Positions 9,300 to 17,552 of a stretch of DNA of 44,075 nucleotides are shown one piece after another. The first letter of the stretch is position 1. Each line of letters starts with the position of its first letter. The translations under genes were made by a program, and so were the position numbers. The notes under the pieces were generated by a model. It was not told the DNA's origin. It saw only the letters and a program-made list of their open reading frames with translations, and did no database searches. The stretch comes from Paratractidigestivibacter sp963640745 (GTDB lineage Bacteria; Actinomycetota; Coriobacteriia; Coriobacteriales; Atopobiaceae), in NCBI GenBank assembly GCA_963640745.1, contig CAVIBB010000006.1:1-44075 (forward strand). The letters run 5' to 3'.

Positions 9300-10947
9300 G
9301 GGCGGCCGTCCCTTCTGTCTGGTTGAGCGCGCGGGCGAGCGCATCGGTGGTCAGCGGGTCGCCCAGCGGCGCGTGACCGGCGGCCTCGAGTGCCCATGCA
9401 TGCGCCAGTGCCTTTGGGACACCCAGCCCGCAAGCTTTGAGCTGCGGTTCGTTTGCTTTAGAGAAGACCTCGGCAGGCGTTCCGTTAGCGATGACGCGCG
9501 ACTGGTCGAGCACGATGACGCGGTCGGCGCGCGCCGCGTCTTCCATGGAGTGGGTGACCTGAACGAGGGTCGCCCCGCTTGCCCGCAGGTCGGCCAGAAG
9601 CGCTCGCAGGCGCGCTCGTCCGCGCGGGTCGAGTCCCGCCGTCGGCTCGTCGAGCACGAGCAGCTCCGGCTTCATGGCGAGGATCCCCGCGATGGCCGCG
9701 AGGCGCTTCTGGCCGCCGGAGAGCTCGAAGGGGGAGTGGTCGCGCTTCTTGCCGAGGCCGACGAGATCGAGCGCGTAGTCGACGCGCCGCGCCACCTCGT
9801 CGGAAGAAAGGCCCTGGTTGCGGGGCCCGAACGCGACGTCTTCGGCCACGGTGGGCGCAAAGAGCTGCCGCTCGGGGTGCTGCATGACGTAGCCGACGGA
9901 GGCGCGGACCGCCCGGCGGCCGCGCTTGTTTGCCGTGGTCGCGCCGTTGACGGTCACGGTGCCGGCGTCGGGGGCCTCGAGTCCGCAGAGCAGGCGCATC
10001 AAGGTCGATTTTCCCGATCCGGTCTGGCCGACGATGGCGACGGACTCGCCGCGTTTGACATCAAAAGAGACGCCGTCCAGGGCCTTCTTGCCGCGGACGT
10101 AGGAATAATCGACCCCGCGGACCTCGCAGACCGTCTCGTTGGATGGGGTGGGGTGCGTTTCGGCGGTTGCGTCGTCCACGCTCGTCGCGCGCCGAGTCTC
10201 CGCCAGCCGCAGCTCGAACGGCAGCTCGAGCCCCAGCTCACCGATGACCTGCGCGTTCTTCTCGCAAAAAACCTCGCCCGGCGTCCCGTCGAGAGCGACG
10301 CGCCCGCGGTCCATCACGATGACGCGGTCGGCCGCGAGAGCCTCGTCCATAAAGTGGGTCACGTGCACGAGCGTGGTGCCCGCCGCGGCAAGTCGCCCCA
10401 TTACCCGCATGATGGCCTCGCGCCCGCGCACGTCGAGCAGCGAGGAAGGCTCGTCCAGCACGAGTACCTGCGGCTCCATGGCGAGCGCGCCCGCGATGCA
10501 CACACGCTGCCGCTGCCCGCCGCTCATGCGCGACGGGTCGCTGGCGGCGTACTCCGTGAGGGCCACGCGCCGCAGCTCGCGGTCCACGCGCGCCGCGATC
10601 TCCTCGCGCGGCAGCCCCAGGTTCTCCGGGCCGAACGCAACGTCGTCGGCCACGACGCTCGTCACGATCTGGTCGTCCGGGTTCTGGAACACGAGCCCGA
10701 GCCCGCGCCGCGCGCGCCTATACGCCTCGAGGTCGGGGACCCCATTTGCGCATACCGCCTCGCCCACGAGCTCGACCGACCCCTCGTCCGGGGCAAGAAG
10801 CCCGCAGATCACGCTCGCCAGGGTCGACTTTCCCGAGCCGTTGGCCCCCAGCACGCACACGCGCTGCCCGCGCGGAATCTCGAGGCTCACGCCGTCGAGA
10901 GCGCGCGCGTCCCCGTAGCGCAGCGTTACGGAAGAGAGGCGCACCAC
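9289..10947 (-). CDS. ecfA: ECF transporter fused ATPase EcfA-EcfA'
   Basis: Two ABC ATPase domains in one chain, powering vitamin uptake. Domain 1 has Walker A LGANGSGKSTL, Q-loop FQNPDDQ, signature RMSGGQRQRV, Walker B VLVLDEPSSLLD and switch His in VTHFMDEA. Domain 2 has GQTGSGKSTL, MQHPERQLFAPTV, ELSGGQKRLA, LLVLDEPTAGLD and VTHSMEDA. Both nucleotide sites therefore look complete. A polar linker of about 45 residues (ETRRATSVDDATAETHP) joins them. The most likely start is one of two adjacent GTG codons (10945-10947 or 10942-10944) behind GAGGGG. An upstream TTG (10989) is possible but has no well-spaced ribosome site. Fusion of the two ATPases is common in actinobacterial ECF systems. The gene lies between ribU and ecfT. 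Confidence 0.93.
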   Translation of the reverse strand: MVRLSSVTLRYGDARALDGVSLEIPRGQRVCVLGANGSGKSTLASVICGLLAPDEGSVELVGEAVCANGVPDLEAYRRARRGLGLVFQNPDDQIVTSVVADDVAFGPENLGLPREEIAARVDRELRRVALTEYAASDPSRMSGGQRQRVCIAGALAMEPQVLVLDEPSSLLDVRGREAIMRVMGRLAAAGTTLVHVTHFMDEALAADRVIVMDRGRVALDGTPGEVFCEKNAQVIGELGLELPFELRLAETRRATSVDDATAETHPTPSNETVCEVRGVDYSYVRGKKALDGVSFDVKRGESVAIVGQTGSGKSTLMRLLCGLEAPDAGTVTVNGATTANKRGRRAVRASVGYVMQHPERQLFAPTVAEDVAFGPRNQGLSSDEVARRVDYALDLVGLGKKRDHSPFELSGGQKRLAAIAGILAMKPELLVLDEPTAGLDPRGRARLRALLADLRASGATLVQVTHSMEDAARADRVIVLDQSRVIANGTPAEVFSKANEPQLKACGLGVPKALAHAWALEAAGHAPLGDPLTTDALARALNQTEGTAAHGI

Positions 10948-10999
10948 GGCGCCCCTCTTCGTCAAATCATTTGTTGCCTCGGTTGCCAATCCTGGTGCC

Positions 11000-11575
11000 C
11001 TACTCGCCCAGGACCTTAGAGACCGGCTTCTGCACCAGCGCGGTCACGACGCAGTTGAGCACGATCTTGAGCACGTTGAACGGCAGCAGGATCGGCACGA
11101 TCATGCCGACGACGGTGGCCACGTCGACCGTGGTGTAGAGCGGCGTCACGATGATGTTCATGACCACGCACACGGCGAGGGTGACGACGGCGCCCACGCT
11201 CATGCCGAGCGCCAGGCCGCGCGCGCCGGTAACCTTGCGCGCGATGAGCGAGCACGGAACGACGAGCGCCACGTTGGCCACGATGGCCATGAGCGCGCCC
11301 CACGGGTTGAACGAGAAAATGAGGTGGAGGAACCACGACATCACAACCACGATGGTGCCCGTGACCGGCCCGAACGCGATGCCGGCGACCAGCGCGAACA
11401 CGCAGGACGGGTCGTACTTGAGCCACGCCGCGGGCGGGAAGATGGGGATCTCGATGAAGCTGGCAATAAGCGACAGCGCGCAGAAGAGCGCCGTCACCGC
11501 GATGCGGCGGGTGGACCAGCCGGACCCTGCGGTGGTGGAGTGCGTGTCGTGCATAGCAGACGTGGAAGTAGCCAT
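11000..11575 (-). CDS. ribU: Riboflavin ECF transporter S component
   Basis: Membrane substrate-binding subunit, probably for riboflavin. The 191-residue protein has about six hydrophobic segments and the RibU-type signature AWLKYDPSCVFALVAGIAFG. The upstream FMN riboswitch supports riboflavin as substrate. The start is taken as ATG 11573-11575, reading MATSTSAMHDTH, because GGAGG precedes it by five bases. A longer frame from ATG 11594-11596 would begin inside the conserved 3' end of the riboswitch (GTCCGGATGG), so it is unlikely to be the true start. The C-terminus ends VQKPVSKVLGE. It is followed by ecfA and ecfT in one transcription unit. Confidence 0.9.
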   Translation of the reverse strand: MATSTSAMHDTHSTTAGSGWSTRRIAVTALFCALSLIASFIEIPIFPPAAWLKYDPSCVFALVAGIAFGPVTGTIVVVMSWFLHLIFSFNPWGALMAIVANVALVVPCSLIARKVTGARGLALGMSVGAVVTLAVCVVMNIIVTPLYTTVDVATVVGMIVPILLPFNVLKIVLNCVVTALVQKPVSKVLGE

Positions 11576-11587
11576 TACGGCCTCCGT

Positions 11588-11735
11588 TTCTTCCATCCGG
11601 ACTTTAACCGTTGGTCCTGGAATCTCACCAGGTCAACCGCGTATTCGCGGGTCGCGGACTTCGGTTGCCCGTGCCTCGGCGCGCACGCCGCGGGACCGTT
11701 ACCGCCAGTGGGGAATTTCACCCCGCCCTGAAACT
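11588..11735 (-). promoter_or_regulatory. FMN riboswitch (RFN element)
   Basis: On the minus strand the sequence carries the conserved blocks of the FMN aptamer in order: TCAGGGCGGGGTGAAATTCC, CCCACTGGCGGTAA, a variable GC-rich arm, TGGTGAGATTCCAGGACC, then ACGGTTAAAGTCCGGATGG. The ribU ribosome site lies only a few bases past the aptamer. FMN binding would most simply block translation of ribU, although control by transcription termination cannot be excluded. This explains control of the ribU-ecfA-ecfT operon by riboflavin status. Confidence 0.95.
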
Positions 11736-11803
11736 GACAAGTCGGGACTATATCACTTACGTAAGGCCTTTGCGACTAGGCGGGGAAATTGTTGGCGCCC
11801 TGT

Positions 11804-11809
11804 TATACT
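11804..11809 (+). promoter_or_regulatory. Candidate -10 box for murB
   Basis: TATACT preceded by TGT, about 50 bases before the murB start. No convincing -35 box was found, so this is a weak call. Confidence 0.35.
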
Positions 11810-11858
11810 CGCGCATGCGTACCTGCGCATATCCCTGATGGACGACCGAAAGGAAACG

Positions 11859-12773
11859 ATGTCCGACAGCGACAGTCCCCTCGAATGGAAGCTGCGTGCC
11901 ATCGTCGGCGAGGACAATCTCCTGCTTGACGAGCCGATGAGCGAGCACACGACCTTCGAGGTAGGCGGCCCCGCCGACTTCTACGCCATCCCCGACGACT
12001 ACGACGAGGTCCGCGACGTCATTGTCGCGTGCAAGGAGGCCGGCGTCGATTACTTCGTGTTGGGATGCGGCTCCGACCTGCTCGTTTCTGACGAGGGTTA
12101 CCGCGGCGTCATCGTGGCGGTGGCGGACGGGCTTATGGGCGTCACGGTCGAGGGCGACGAGATGTGCTGCCAGGCGGGCGTCGGCCTGCGCGAGGCGTCC
12201 GAGATGGCCTGCGAGCTGGGGCTTTCCGGCCTTGAGTTCGCCTGCGGCATCCCGGGTTCGGTCGGCGGCGCGTGCTTCATGAACGCGGGTGCGTACGGCG
12301 GGTGCATGGCCGACGTCCTCAAGGAGGTCCGCGTGCTTCTTCCCGACGGGTCGATGGACGACGTGGCGGTCGAGGACCTCGCGCTCGGCTACCGCAAGAG
12401 CCGCATCGCCGAGGAGGGCTGGGTCGTGCTGTCCGCGACCTTCGACCTGGACCGCGGCGACCCCGAGAAGATCCGTGCGACGATGGACGACCTCACGCGC
12501 CAGCGCGAAGAGAAGCAGCCGCTCGAGCTGCCTTCCGCCGGCTCGACCTTCAAGCGTCCCGAGGGCTATTTCGCAGGCAAGCTCATCACCGACGCGGGCC
12601 TCAAGGGCTACCAGTCCGGCGGCGCGGCCGTTAGCAAGAAGCACGCCGGCTTCGTCGTCAACGTGGACAACGCCACCGCGGCCGACGTCCACGCCGTGAT
12701 TGAGCACGTCCAGGACGAGGTCGAGCGCCAGTTCGGCGTTCGCCTGGAGCCCGAGGTCCGCTTCCTGGGGTAG
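11859..12773 (+). CDS. murB: UDP-N-acetylenolpyruvoylglucosamine reductase
   Basis: Reduces UDP-GlcNAc-enolpyruvate to UDP-MurNAc in cytoplasmic peptidoglycan synthesis, using FAD and NADPH. The 304-residue length fits the shorter type II MurB. Visible features are the FAD-domain segment HTTFEVGGPADFYAIP, LGCGSDLLVSDEGYRGV, the SGLEFACGIPGSVGGACFMN loop, the Y-R-K-S-R motif, the catalytic Ser segment LPSAGSTFKRPEG, and a C-terminal Glu in LEPEVRFLG. The start ATG at 11859 follows AAAGGAAACG; an ATG seven codons upstream has a poorer site. It is divergent from the riboswitch-controlled ribU operon. Confidence 0.95.
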   Translation: MSDSDSPLEWKLRAIVGEDNLLLDEPMSEHTTFEVGGPADFYAIPDDYDEVRDVIVACKEAGVDYFVLGCGSDLLVSDEGYRGVIVAVADGLMGVTVEGDEMCCQAGVGLREASEMACELGLSGLEFACGIPGSVGGACFMNAGAYGGCMADVLKEVRVLLPDGSMDDVAVEDLALGYRKSRIAEEGWVVLSATFDLDRGDPEKIRATMDDLTRQREEKQPLELPSAGSTFKRPEGYFAGKLITDAGLKGYQSGGAAVSKKHAGFVVNVDNATAADVHAVIEHVQDEVERQFGVRLEPEVRFLG

Positions 12774-12828
12774 GTTTTGCGGCGGGTTTTCTTGGTCCCT
12801 CGCAGTTCGTCTTCGCCGTTCGTCTTCG

Positions 12829-12929
12829 AAAAACTCCTCACCTAGCGTCTCTATTTGCGCCTCTTGCCGATAAAAGCCCAGTTGGGAAACGAGCGAGAAG
12901 CAAAATCAGAGACCAGATGAGGAGTTTTC
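12829..12929. repeat. ~100 bp palindromic element, copy 1 (upstream of nuclease-like gene)
   Basis: The left arm AAAAACTCCTCACCTAG and right arm (CTCATCTGG reverse-complemented, ending in GAGGAGTTTTC) pair across a ~50 bp centre holding TCTTGCCGATAAAAGCCCAG. A second copy with almost the same arms and centre lies at 14078-14177, in the same orientation. The two copies bracket exactly one gene. Like other elements in this window it carries the TCTTGCC motif. Confidence 0.85.
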
Positions 12930-12947
12930 TTTGCAAAGGGGCCGGCC

Positions 12948-14075
12948 GTGCATGGTTTTGTCTGCTGCGAGTCAGCCGTGGAGGCCATCAGGCGGCTCTC
13001 CGCGCGAAGGACGTGGCAAGAAGCGCGCCCCTGGCCCGAGGCGGCGCGGCTGCTTCCCGTTTGGGGAGACTGCGTGGCCAGGCAGGGCGACTTCAAGAAG
13101 CTCGCCGCCGAGGTCGACCTCGCGTCCCTTGGCATCGAGAAGCGGCCGGTCGACCTGCTCGTCCCCCAGAGCCGCCTTCGCAGCCAGGGAAAAGGCGCGG
13201 TCTTTCACGTGTGGAGCACACCGGTTCCGCCGGGCGCGTGCCGGCTCGTCGCGCCCTTGCTTGTGGTGAGCGGCCCGGAGTTTGTAATCCTGCAGCTTTG
13301 CGGGTCGTTTGCCAGGCTCGACGCGTTTCTCGACGAGTTTGTACTGTTCATCAAAACTCAAAGCGAATTGTTGAGAGAAGCCGGCGAGCCCTCGCGAAGC
13401 CTCGTGGCCGAGTGGCCCCATAAATGGGAGCAGAAGCGTCGCCTGGTTGCTGCGACCGTGCTGGCCTGCGAGTTCGCGGGGACCTACCGGCTGGGCGGCC
13501 GAGACGGAGCCGCCCGCTATGACTGCGAGCCGGTGATGTCCGCGCGGAGCCTGCGGGCCACGATCGACGGCGTGTATCCCAATGCGGCGGCAAGAAGGGC
13601 CCACGCGGTGGCCGACCTCATGCTCGAGGGCTGCGCCTCGCCCATGGAGACGGCCCTTGCCCTCATGCTGACGCTTCCGGTGGACTTTGGCGGCTTCGGA
13701 ATCAAGAAACCCCTGCTAAACGTGACGATTGCGGTTGACGGGCCGGGCGACGGGCCCCGAAGCGTCAAGCCGGATTTCCTTTGGGCCGAGGAGCGCCTGG
13801 CCCTCGAGTACGACAGCGCCGAGTTCCATGCGGACAAGGGCGCGGTTCTTGCTGCGCGCGACGCCGCGCGGTCGAATGCCCTTGTCGCCGCCGGCTACCG
13901 CGTCCTGCGCGTGGCCACGCACAACGTGTCGACCCTCGAGGGGACGGCTCTTCTTGCCAGCCAAATAGCCAGGCTGCTCGACGTGGAGCTTGTCGTGCCC
14001 GACGAGATCCAAATGCAGCGCCGTCGTCGTCTCTTCATCGAGCTGTTTCCCGGCGGGACCGACCGCTCGGCATAA
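12948..14075 (+). CDS. Possible PD-(D/E)XK (VSR/DUF559-like) nuclease-domain protein
   Basis: A 375-residue cytoplasmic protein. The C-terminal third reads VKPDFLWAEERLALEYDS, then a His, a conserved Arg/Asp helix (AARDAARSNALVAAGYRVLR) and a V-A-T-H turn. The Asp, the Glu-x-Asp strand and the YRVLRV strand are the layout of a DUF559/VSR-type PD-(D/E)XK nuclease fold. The N-terminal two thirds were not recognised; similar two-part proteins in actinobacteria are often multi-copy and unnamed. The start is GTG 12948 behind AAGGGG, only 20 bases past repeat copy 1, and the stop is 2 bases before repeat copy 2. That bracketing suggests the gene and the repeats move or recombine together. Nuclease activity is inferred and its target is unknown. 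Confidence 0.6.
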   Translation: MHGFVCCESAVEAIRRLSARRTWQEARPWPEAARLLPVWGDCVARQGDFKKLAAEVDLASLGIEKRPVDLLVPQSRLRSQGKGAVFHVWSTPVPPGACRLVAPLLVVSGPEFVILQLCGSFARLDAFLDEFVLFIKTQSELLREAGEPSRSLVAEWPHKWEQKRRLVAATVLACEFAGTYRLGGRDGAARYDCEPVMSARSLRATIDGVYPNAAARRAHAVADLMLEGCASPMETALALMLTLPVDFGGFGIKKPLLNVTIAVDGPGDGPRSVKPDFLWAEERLALEYDSAEFHADKGAVLAARDAARSNALVAAGYRVLRVATHNVSTLEGTALLASQIARLLDVELVVPDEIQMQRRRRLFIELFPGGTDRSA

Positions 14076-14077
14076 AG

Positions 14078-14177
14078 AAAAACTCCTCACCTAGCGTGTC
14101 TCTCCGTGCTTCTTGCCGTCAAAAGCCCAGTTGGACAGCTGGCAAGAAGAAATACAAGCGACTAGGTGAGGAGTTTT
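14078..14177. repeat. ~100 bp palindromic element, copy 2 (downstream of nuclease-like gene)
   Basis: Arms AAAAACTCCTCACCTAG and CTAGGTGAGGAGTTTT are nearly perfect inverted copies. The centre has CTTCTTGCCGTCAAAAGCCC and an inner inverted CTTCTTGCC/GGCAAGAAG pair. It begins 2 bases after the nuclease-like gene's stop and ends in TTTT, so it could also act as a terminator in both directions, for that gene and for the convergent PFL-family gene (stop at 14231). Confidence 0.85.
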
Positions 14178-14230
14178 GAACTCGACGATTGGGCCCCAGG
14201 CCAGACTTCGGCCTCAGCCCGCCAGCCCCG

Positions 14231-15595
14231 CTAGTTCTTCAGCGAGTTCATCGGGGCCGGGAAGCGCCCGCCGCGGTGCGCGAGGACGGTGCCGGCGTGC
14301 TTGTTCACGGGCATGACCGGCGCGGAGCCAAAGAGGCCGCCGAACTCGAGCATGTCGCCCTCGGACTTGCCGATGGCCGGGATCAGGCGCACGGCCGTGG
14401 TCTTGGTGTTGATCACGCCGATGGCCATCTCGTCGGCGATGATGCCGGCGATGGCCTCAACCGAGGTGTCGCCCGGCACGGCGATCATGTCGAGGCCCAC
14501 GGAGCACACGCAGGTCATGGCCTCGAGCTTCTCGATGGAGAGCGCGCCGTCGATGGCCGCCTGGATCATGCCGGCGTCCTCGGACACGGGGATAAACGCG
14601 CCGGAAAGGCCGCCCACGGAGGACGACGCCATGACGCCGCCCTTCTTGACGCAGTCGTTGAGAAGCGCGAGCGCCGCCGTGGTGCCGGGGCCGCCGCACT
14701 CGCCGACGCCGATGATCTCCAGGATTTTTGCCACGGAGTCGCCGGCGGCCGGGGTCGGCGCGAGCGAGAGGTCCACGATGCCCTTCTCGACGCCCAAGCG
14801 GCGGCTCGCTTCGCGGCTCATGAGCTCGCCGGCGCGCGTGATCTTGAACGCGGTCTTCTTGATCTGCTCGGCGACCTCCATGAGGTTCGCGGAATCGGGA
14901 AGCTCGGAGAGGGCGGCGGCCATCACGCCCGGGCCGGAGACGCCCACGTTGATCACGGCGTCGGCCTCGCCCGAGCCGTGGACGGCGCCCGCCATGAACG
15001 GCGAGTCCTCAACCATGTTCGCAAAGACGACGAACTTGGCCGCGCCGTAGCAGTCGATGTCGACAGTGCGGCGCGCGCACTCCAGGATGGTCTCGGCGGA
15101 AAGAAGCACGGCGTCCATGTTGATGCCAGCGCGCGTGGAGGCGATGTTCAGCGACGAGCACACGCGCTCGGTCGTGGCTAGCGCCTCGGGAATCGAGTTG
15201 ATGAGCTTGCGGTCGGTGACGCCCATGCCCTTCTGCACAAGGGCCGAGAAACCGCCCATGAAGTCGATGCCCAGGGTCTCGGCCGCGCGGTCCATGGCGT
15301 GCGCGATGGGGGAGAGGTCCTCGTCCTTGCAGCCGGCGGCGATCTGGGCCACCGGGGTCACGCTCACGCGCTTGTTCGCGATGGGGATGCCGTACTCGTC
15401 CTGCAGGTCATCGGCGGTCTTGACCAGGTTCTCGGCCGTGGTGGTGATCTTGTCGTAGACCTTGTCGCACATGCGGCCCATATCCTCGTCGGCGCAGCCG
15501 GCCAGGCTGATGCCCATGGTGATGGTGCGGAGGTCGAGGTTCTGCTCGGAGACCATCGAGAGGGTCTCGGCAACTTCCTGCGGAGTGATGTCCAC
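14231..15595 (-). CDS. PFL-family protein (UPF0210)
   Basis: A 454-residue protein matching the UPF0210/DUF711 family, fold-related to pyruvate formate-lyase-type proteins but of unknown biochemical role. Recognisable stretches are QNLDLRTITMGISLAGCAD near the N-terminus, YGIPIANKRVSVTP, GVSGPGVMAAAL and a C-terminal NKHAGTVLAHRGGRFPAPMN. The start is GTG 15593-15595 behind AAGGGG. In many genomes this gene follows a small ACT-domain gene; no such gene is visible in the 640 bases upstream. Probably monocistronic. A cytoplasmic location is inferred from the lack of signal or membrane segments. Confidence 0.88.
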   Translation of the reverse strand: MDITPQEVAETLSMVSEQNLDLRTITMGISLAGCADEDMGRMCDKVYDKITTTAENLVKTADDLQDEYGIPIANKRVSVTPVAQIAAGCKDEDLSPIAHAMDRAAETLGIDFMGGFSALVQKGMGVTDRKLINSIPEALATTERVCSSLNIASTRAGINMDAVLLSAETILECARRTVDIDCYGAAKFVVFANMVEDSPFMAGAVHGSGEADAVINVGVSGPGVMAAALSELPDSANLMEVAEQIKKTAFKITRAGELMSREASRRLGVEKGIVDLSLAPTPAAGDSVAKILEIIGVGECGGPGTTAALALLNDCVKKGGVMASSSVGGLSGAFIPVSEDAGMIQAAIDGALSIEKLEAMTCVCSVGLDMIAVPGDTSVEAIAGIIADEMAIGVINTKTTAVRLIPAIGKSEGDMLEFGGLFGSAPVMPVNKHAGTVLAHRGGRFPAPMNSLKN

Positions 15596-16235
15596 TTACG
15601 TGCCCCTTTGCGTCGTCGCGCGGCAAATCGCGGCTGGTTAAACGTGCGCCCATTATAAGGTTCGCGAGCGCCGCGCCCGCATCCGCGCTGCCCGAGGTAA
15701 CGCATGCGCAACGCCGGGCGTGTTTTGGCCCGCTGTTTATATCGCCTGCGCGCGGGCCCCGAGCGCGGCACAATCGGTTCGCCAGCGGCCTCCTTTTACC
15801 GCCAAAGCGCCAGAACATATAAACAAAACTAAACATGAAATCATCTCAACAGGCGTTTCTATCTAAACAAATATGTAAACAGACCGCTCGCGATTCATTC
15901 TCTACCGCTGACGGCAGAAGCCCTCTGCAAACGGTTTGTAAGGGATTAAAAATTGACTCAGCAAGTGGTTACCAAAGCGTTTCGCCCAGCTCCTGCACAA
16001 GCGTTTCCGCAGGAACAAGGCATGTTTCGACGAACGGCACTTCATAACGGTAAGCGGGTAAGTCGCAGGCATCGCCACTAAACCCAATGCGACGAGACCC
16101 ACCAAACAGCGGCGCTAAACACACCGCACAACGTTAGGAATGAACTAAACAGTTTCGATAACTGTTTAGTCATGTTTTCAGTGCGCTCGCACATGGGTGC
16201 GGGCGGGGGAAGCAACACGAAGGGAAGGAAACATC
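15596..16235. other. Long AT-richer intergenic/regulatory region before the pentose cluster
   Basis: 640 bases without a credible gene between the divergent PFL-family gene and the binding-protein gene. The right half is AT-richer than the window average and has several TAAACA or CTAAAC words (near 15822, 15833, 15864, 15876, 16118 and 16144), ending in the palindrome at 16144-16170. It most likely holds the promoter and operators of the ABC transporter operon. Confidence 0.6.
16144..16170. promoter_or_regulatory. Perfect 11-5-11 palindrome, candidate operator
   Basis: ACTAAACAGTT, a 5 bp spacer, then its exact inverse AACTGTTTAGT. It lies 65 bases before the binding-protein start, where a repressor site would be expected. 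The half-site CTGTTTAGT recurs upstream of phosphoketolase (28323-28331). The LacI-type regulator in the cluster is the obvious candidate to bind, but that is inference. Confidence 0.6.
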
Positions 16236-17444
16236 ATGGGTAACGTTTCGAGGAGGAACTTCCTCAAGTATGCCGGCCTCACCGGCGGTGTCGCGGGTCT
16301 CGCTGGCCTTGCCGGCTGCTCCGGCTCCAGCTCCAGCTCCGACGGCGGCTCCAGCGCCTCCGGCGACAGCGTCAAGATCGGCGTCTCCATCTGGTCGTCC
16401 ACCGACGCCCTCGGCAAGCTCTCCGTCGAGATCATCAAGAAGGCCGCCGACATCCTCGGCGTCGAGGTCATCACCAAGGACCAGGGCCACGTCTCCGAGC
16501 AGGTCACCGCTTCCATCGAGGAGCTCTGCGCCGCCGGCTGCAACGGCATCGTCGTCTGCAACTCCGCCGACTCCGAGATGACCTCCGCCATCAACACCTG
16601 CAACGACAACCAGGTCTACCTGGCCCAGTTCTACCGCATGATCTCCAAGGAGAACTCGCCTGACGTCTACACCGTCGCCGAGAACTCCGAGTACTACGTC
16701 GGCGCCGTCCACGAGGACGAGGTCGGCAACGGCGAGAAGCTCATCGAGCTCCTGACCGCCGACAACGCCGACGCCTACGAGGGCATCCAGAAGGGCGCCC
16801 GCAACATCAAGCTCGAGGCCTGGACCGTCGGCGACGCCACCTTCCAGGAGCGCTGGAAGGGCTACAAGTCCGGCGTCGAGAAGTGGAACGCCGCCAACCC
16901 GAGCGACCAGGCTACCCTCTCCGACCCGCAGTACGCCAACACCTCCTCCACCGAGGGCGCTAACGTCACGCAGCAGTTCTACAACGCCGACGCGAGCATG
17001 GACGCCCTGATTGTCGCCGGCGGCGGCGGCGACCCGCTGGTCGGCTCCGTGGGCCAGCTCAAGAACATGGGCCTCACCGGCAAGATCCGCGTCGCCTCCA
17101 CCGACTTCCTGGACGACCTCAAGGATCAGCTCGAGACCGGCGGTATGTACTGCGAGTCCGGCGGCCACTTCTGCGACCCGCTCTACGCCTTCATCATGGT
17201 CTACAACGCCTGCAAGGGCTCCGAGACCTACATGCCCAAGACCGGCGACTTCGGCAAGGAGATCAAGTTCCCCTACGTCTTCGTTTCCTCCGTCAAGGAG
17301 TACGAGGACTACGAGAAGTACTTCGTCGACGACGCCCCCTACACGGACGACGAGATGAAGGAGCTCGGCGAGAAGGACTTCGACGCGCTCAACACCGCTG
17401 CCACCAGCCTCTCCATCGAGGACGTCAAGACGCGTCACGCGTAA
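16236..17444 (+). CDS. Sugar ABC transporter substrate-binding lipoprotein (Tat signal)
   Basis: A 402-residue extracellular binding protein. The N-terminus has a twin-arginine motif (SRRNFLK, residues 5-11), a hydrophobic stretch and a lipobox L-A-G-C with the lipidated Cys at residue 28, then a Ser/Gly-rich linker. The mature part begins VKIGVSIWSSTDALGKL, typical of type I periplasmic binding proteins for pentoses and related sugars (RbsB/XylF-like). The start ATG 16236 follows GGAAGG; an in-frame upstream ATG (16197) would place charged residues before the Tat signal and is rejected. It is the first gene of a four-gene transporter. A hairpin follows its stop, as often seen where the binding protein is made in excess. 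The substrate is presumably L-arabinose, from context. Confidence 0.9.
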   Translation: MGNVSRRNFLKYAGLTGGVAGLAGLAGCSGSSSSSDGGSSASGDSVKIGVSIWSSTDALGKLSVEIIKKAADILGVEVITKDQGHVSEQVTASIEELCAAGCNGIVVCNSADSEMTSAINTCNDNQVYLAQFYRMISKENSPDVYTVAENSEYYVGAVHEDEVGNGEKLIELLTADNADAYEGIQKGARNIKLEAWTVGDATFQERWKGYKSGVEKWNAANPSDQATLSDPQYANTSSTEGANVTQQFYNADASMDALIVAGGGGDPLVGSVGQLKNMGLTGKIRVASTDFLDDLKDQLETGGMYCESGGHFCDPLYAFIMVYNACKGSETYMPKTGDFGKEIKFPYVFVSSVKEYEDYEKYFVDDAPYTDDEMKELGEKDFDALNTAATSLSIEDVKTRHA

Positions 17445-17473
17445 GCGCAGCAGGCTAGTTTTGCTCCGTTAGC

Positions 17474-17508
17474 TGGGGGCGGGCCTGGGGTCCCTGGGCC
17501 TGCCCCCA
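17474..17508 (+). terminator. Intra-operon hairpin after binding-protein gene
   Basis: TGGGGGCGGGCC pairs with GGGCCTGCCCCCA across a short loop, with one G-T wobble. There is no long T run, so partial attenuation or 3'-end protection of the binding-protein mRNA is more likely than full termination. Confidence 0.55.
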
Positions 17509-17552
17509 CATTTATGAACGGATCTGTGGGTTACCAAGGGAAGGATCGGTGA

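Noticed and set aside
11151..11858. Long N-terminal extension of murB
   Set aside because: The open frame runs through the ribU gene and the FMN riboswitch in antisense; the MurB family starts near 11859, where a good ribosome site is found.
12829..14177. Insertion sequence with the nuclease-like protein as a known transposase
   Set aside because: No DDE, HUH or serine/tyrosine recombinase motif was seen, and the flanking elements are direct copies of palindromes, not inverted ends with target-site duplications that I could detect.
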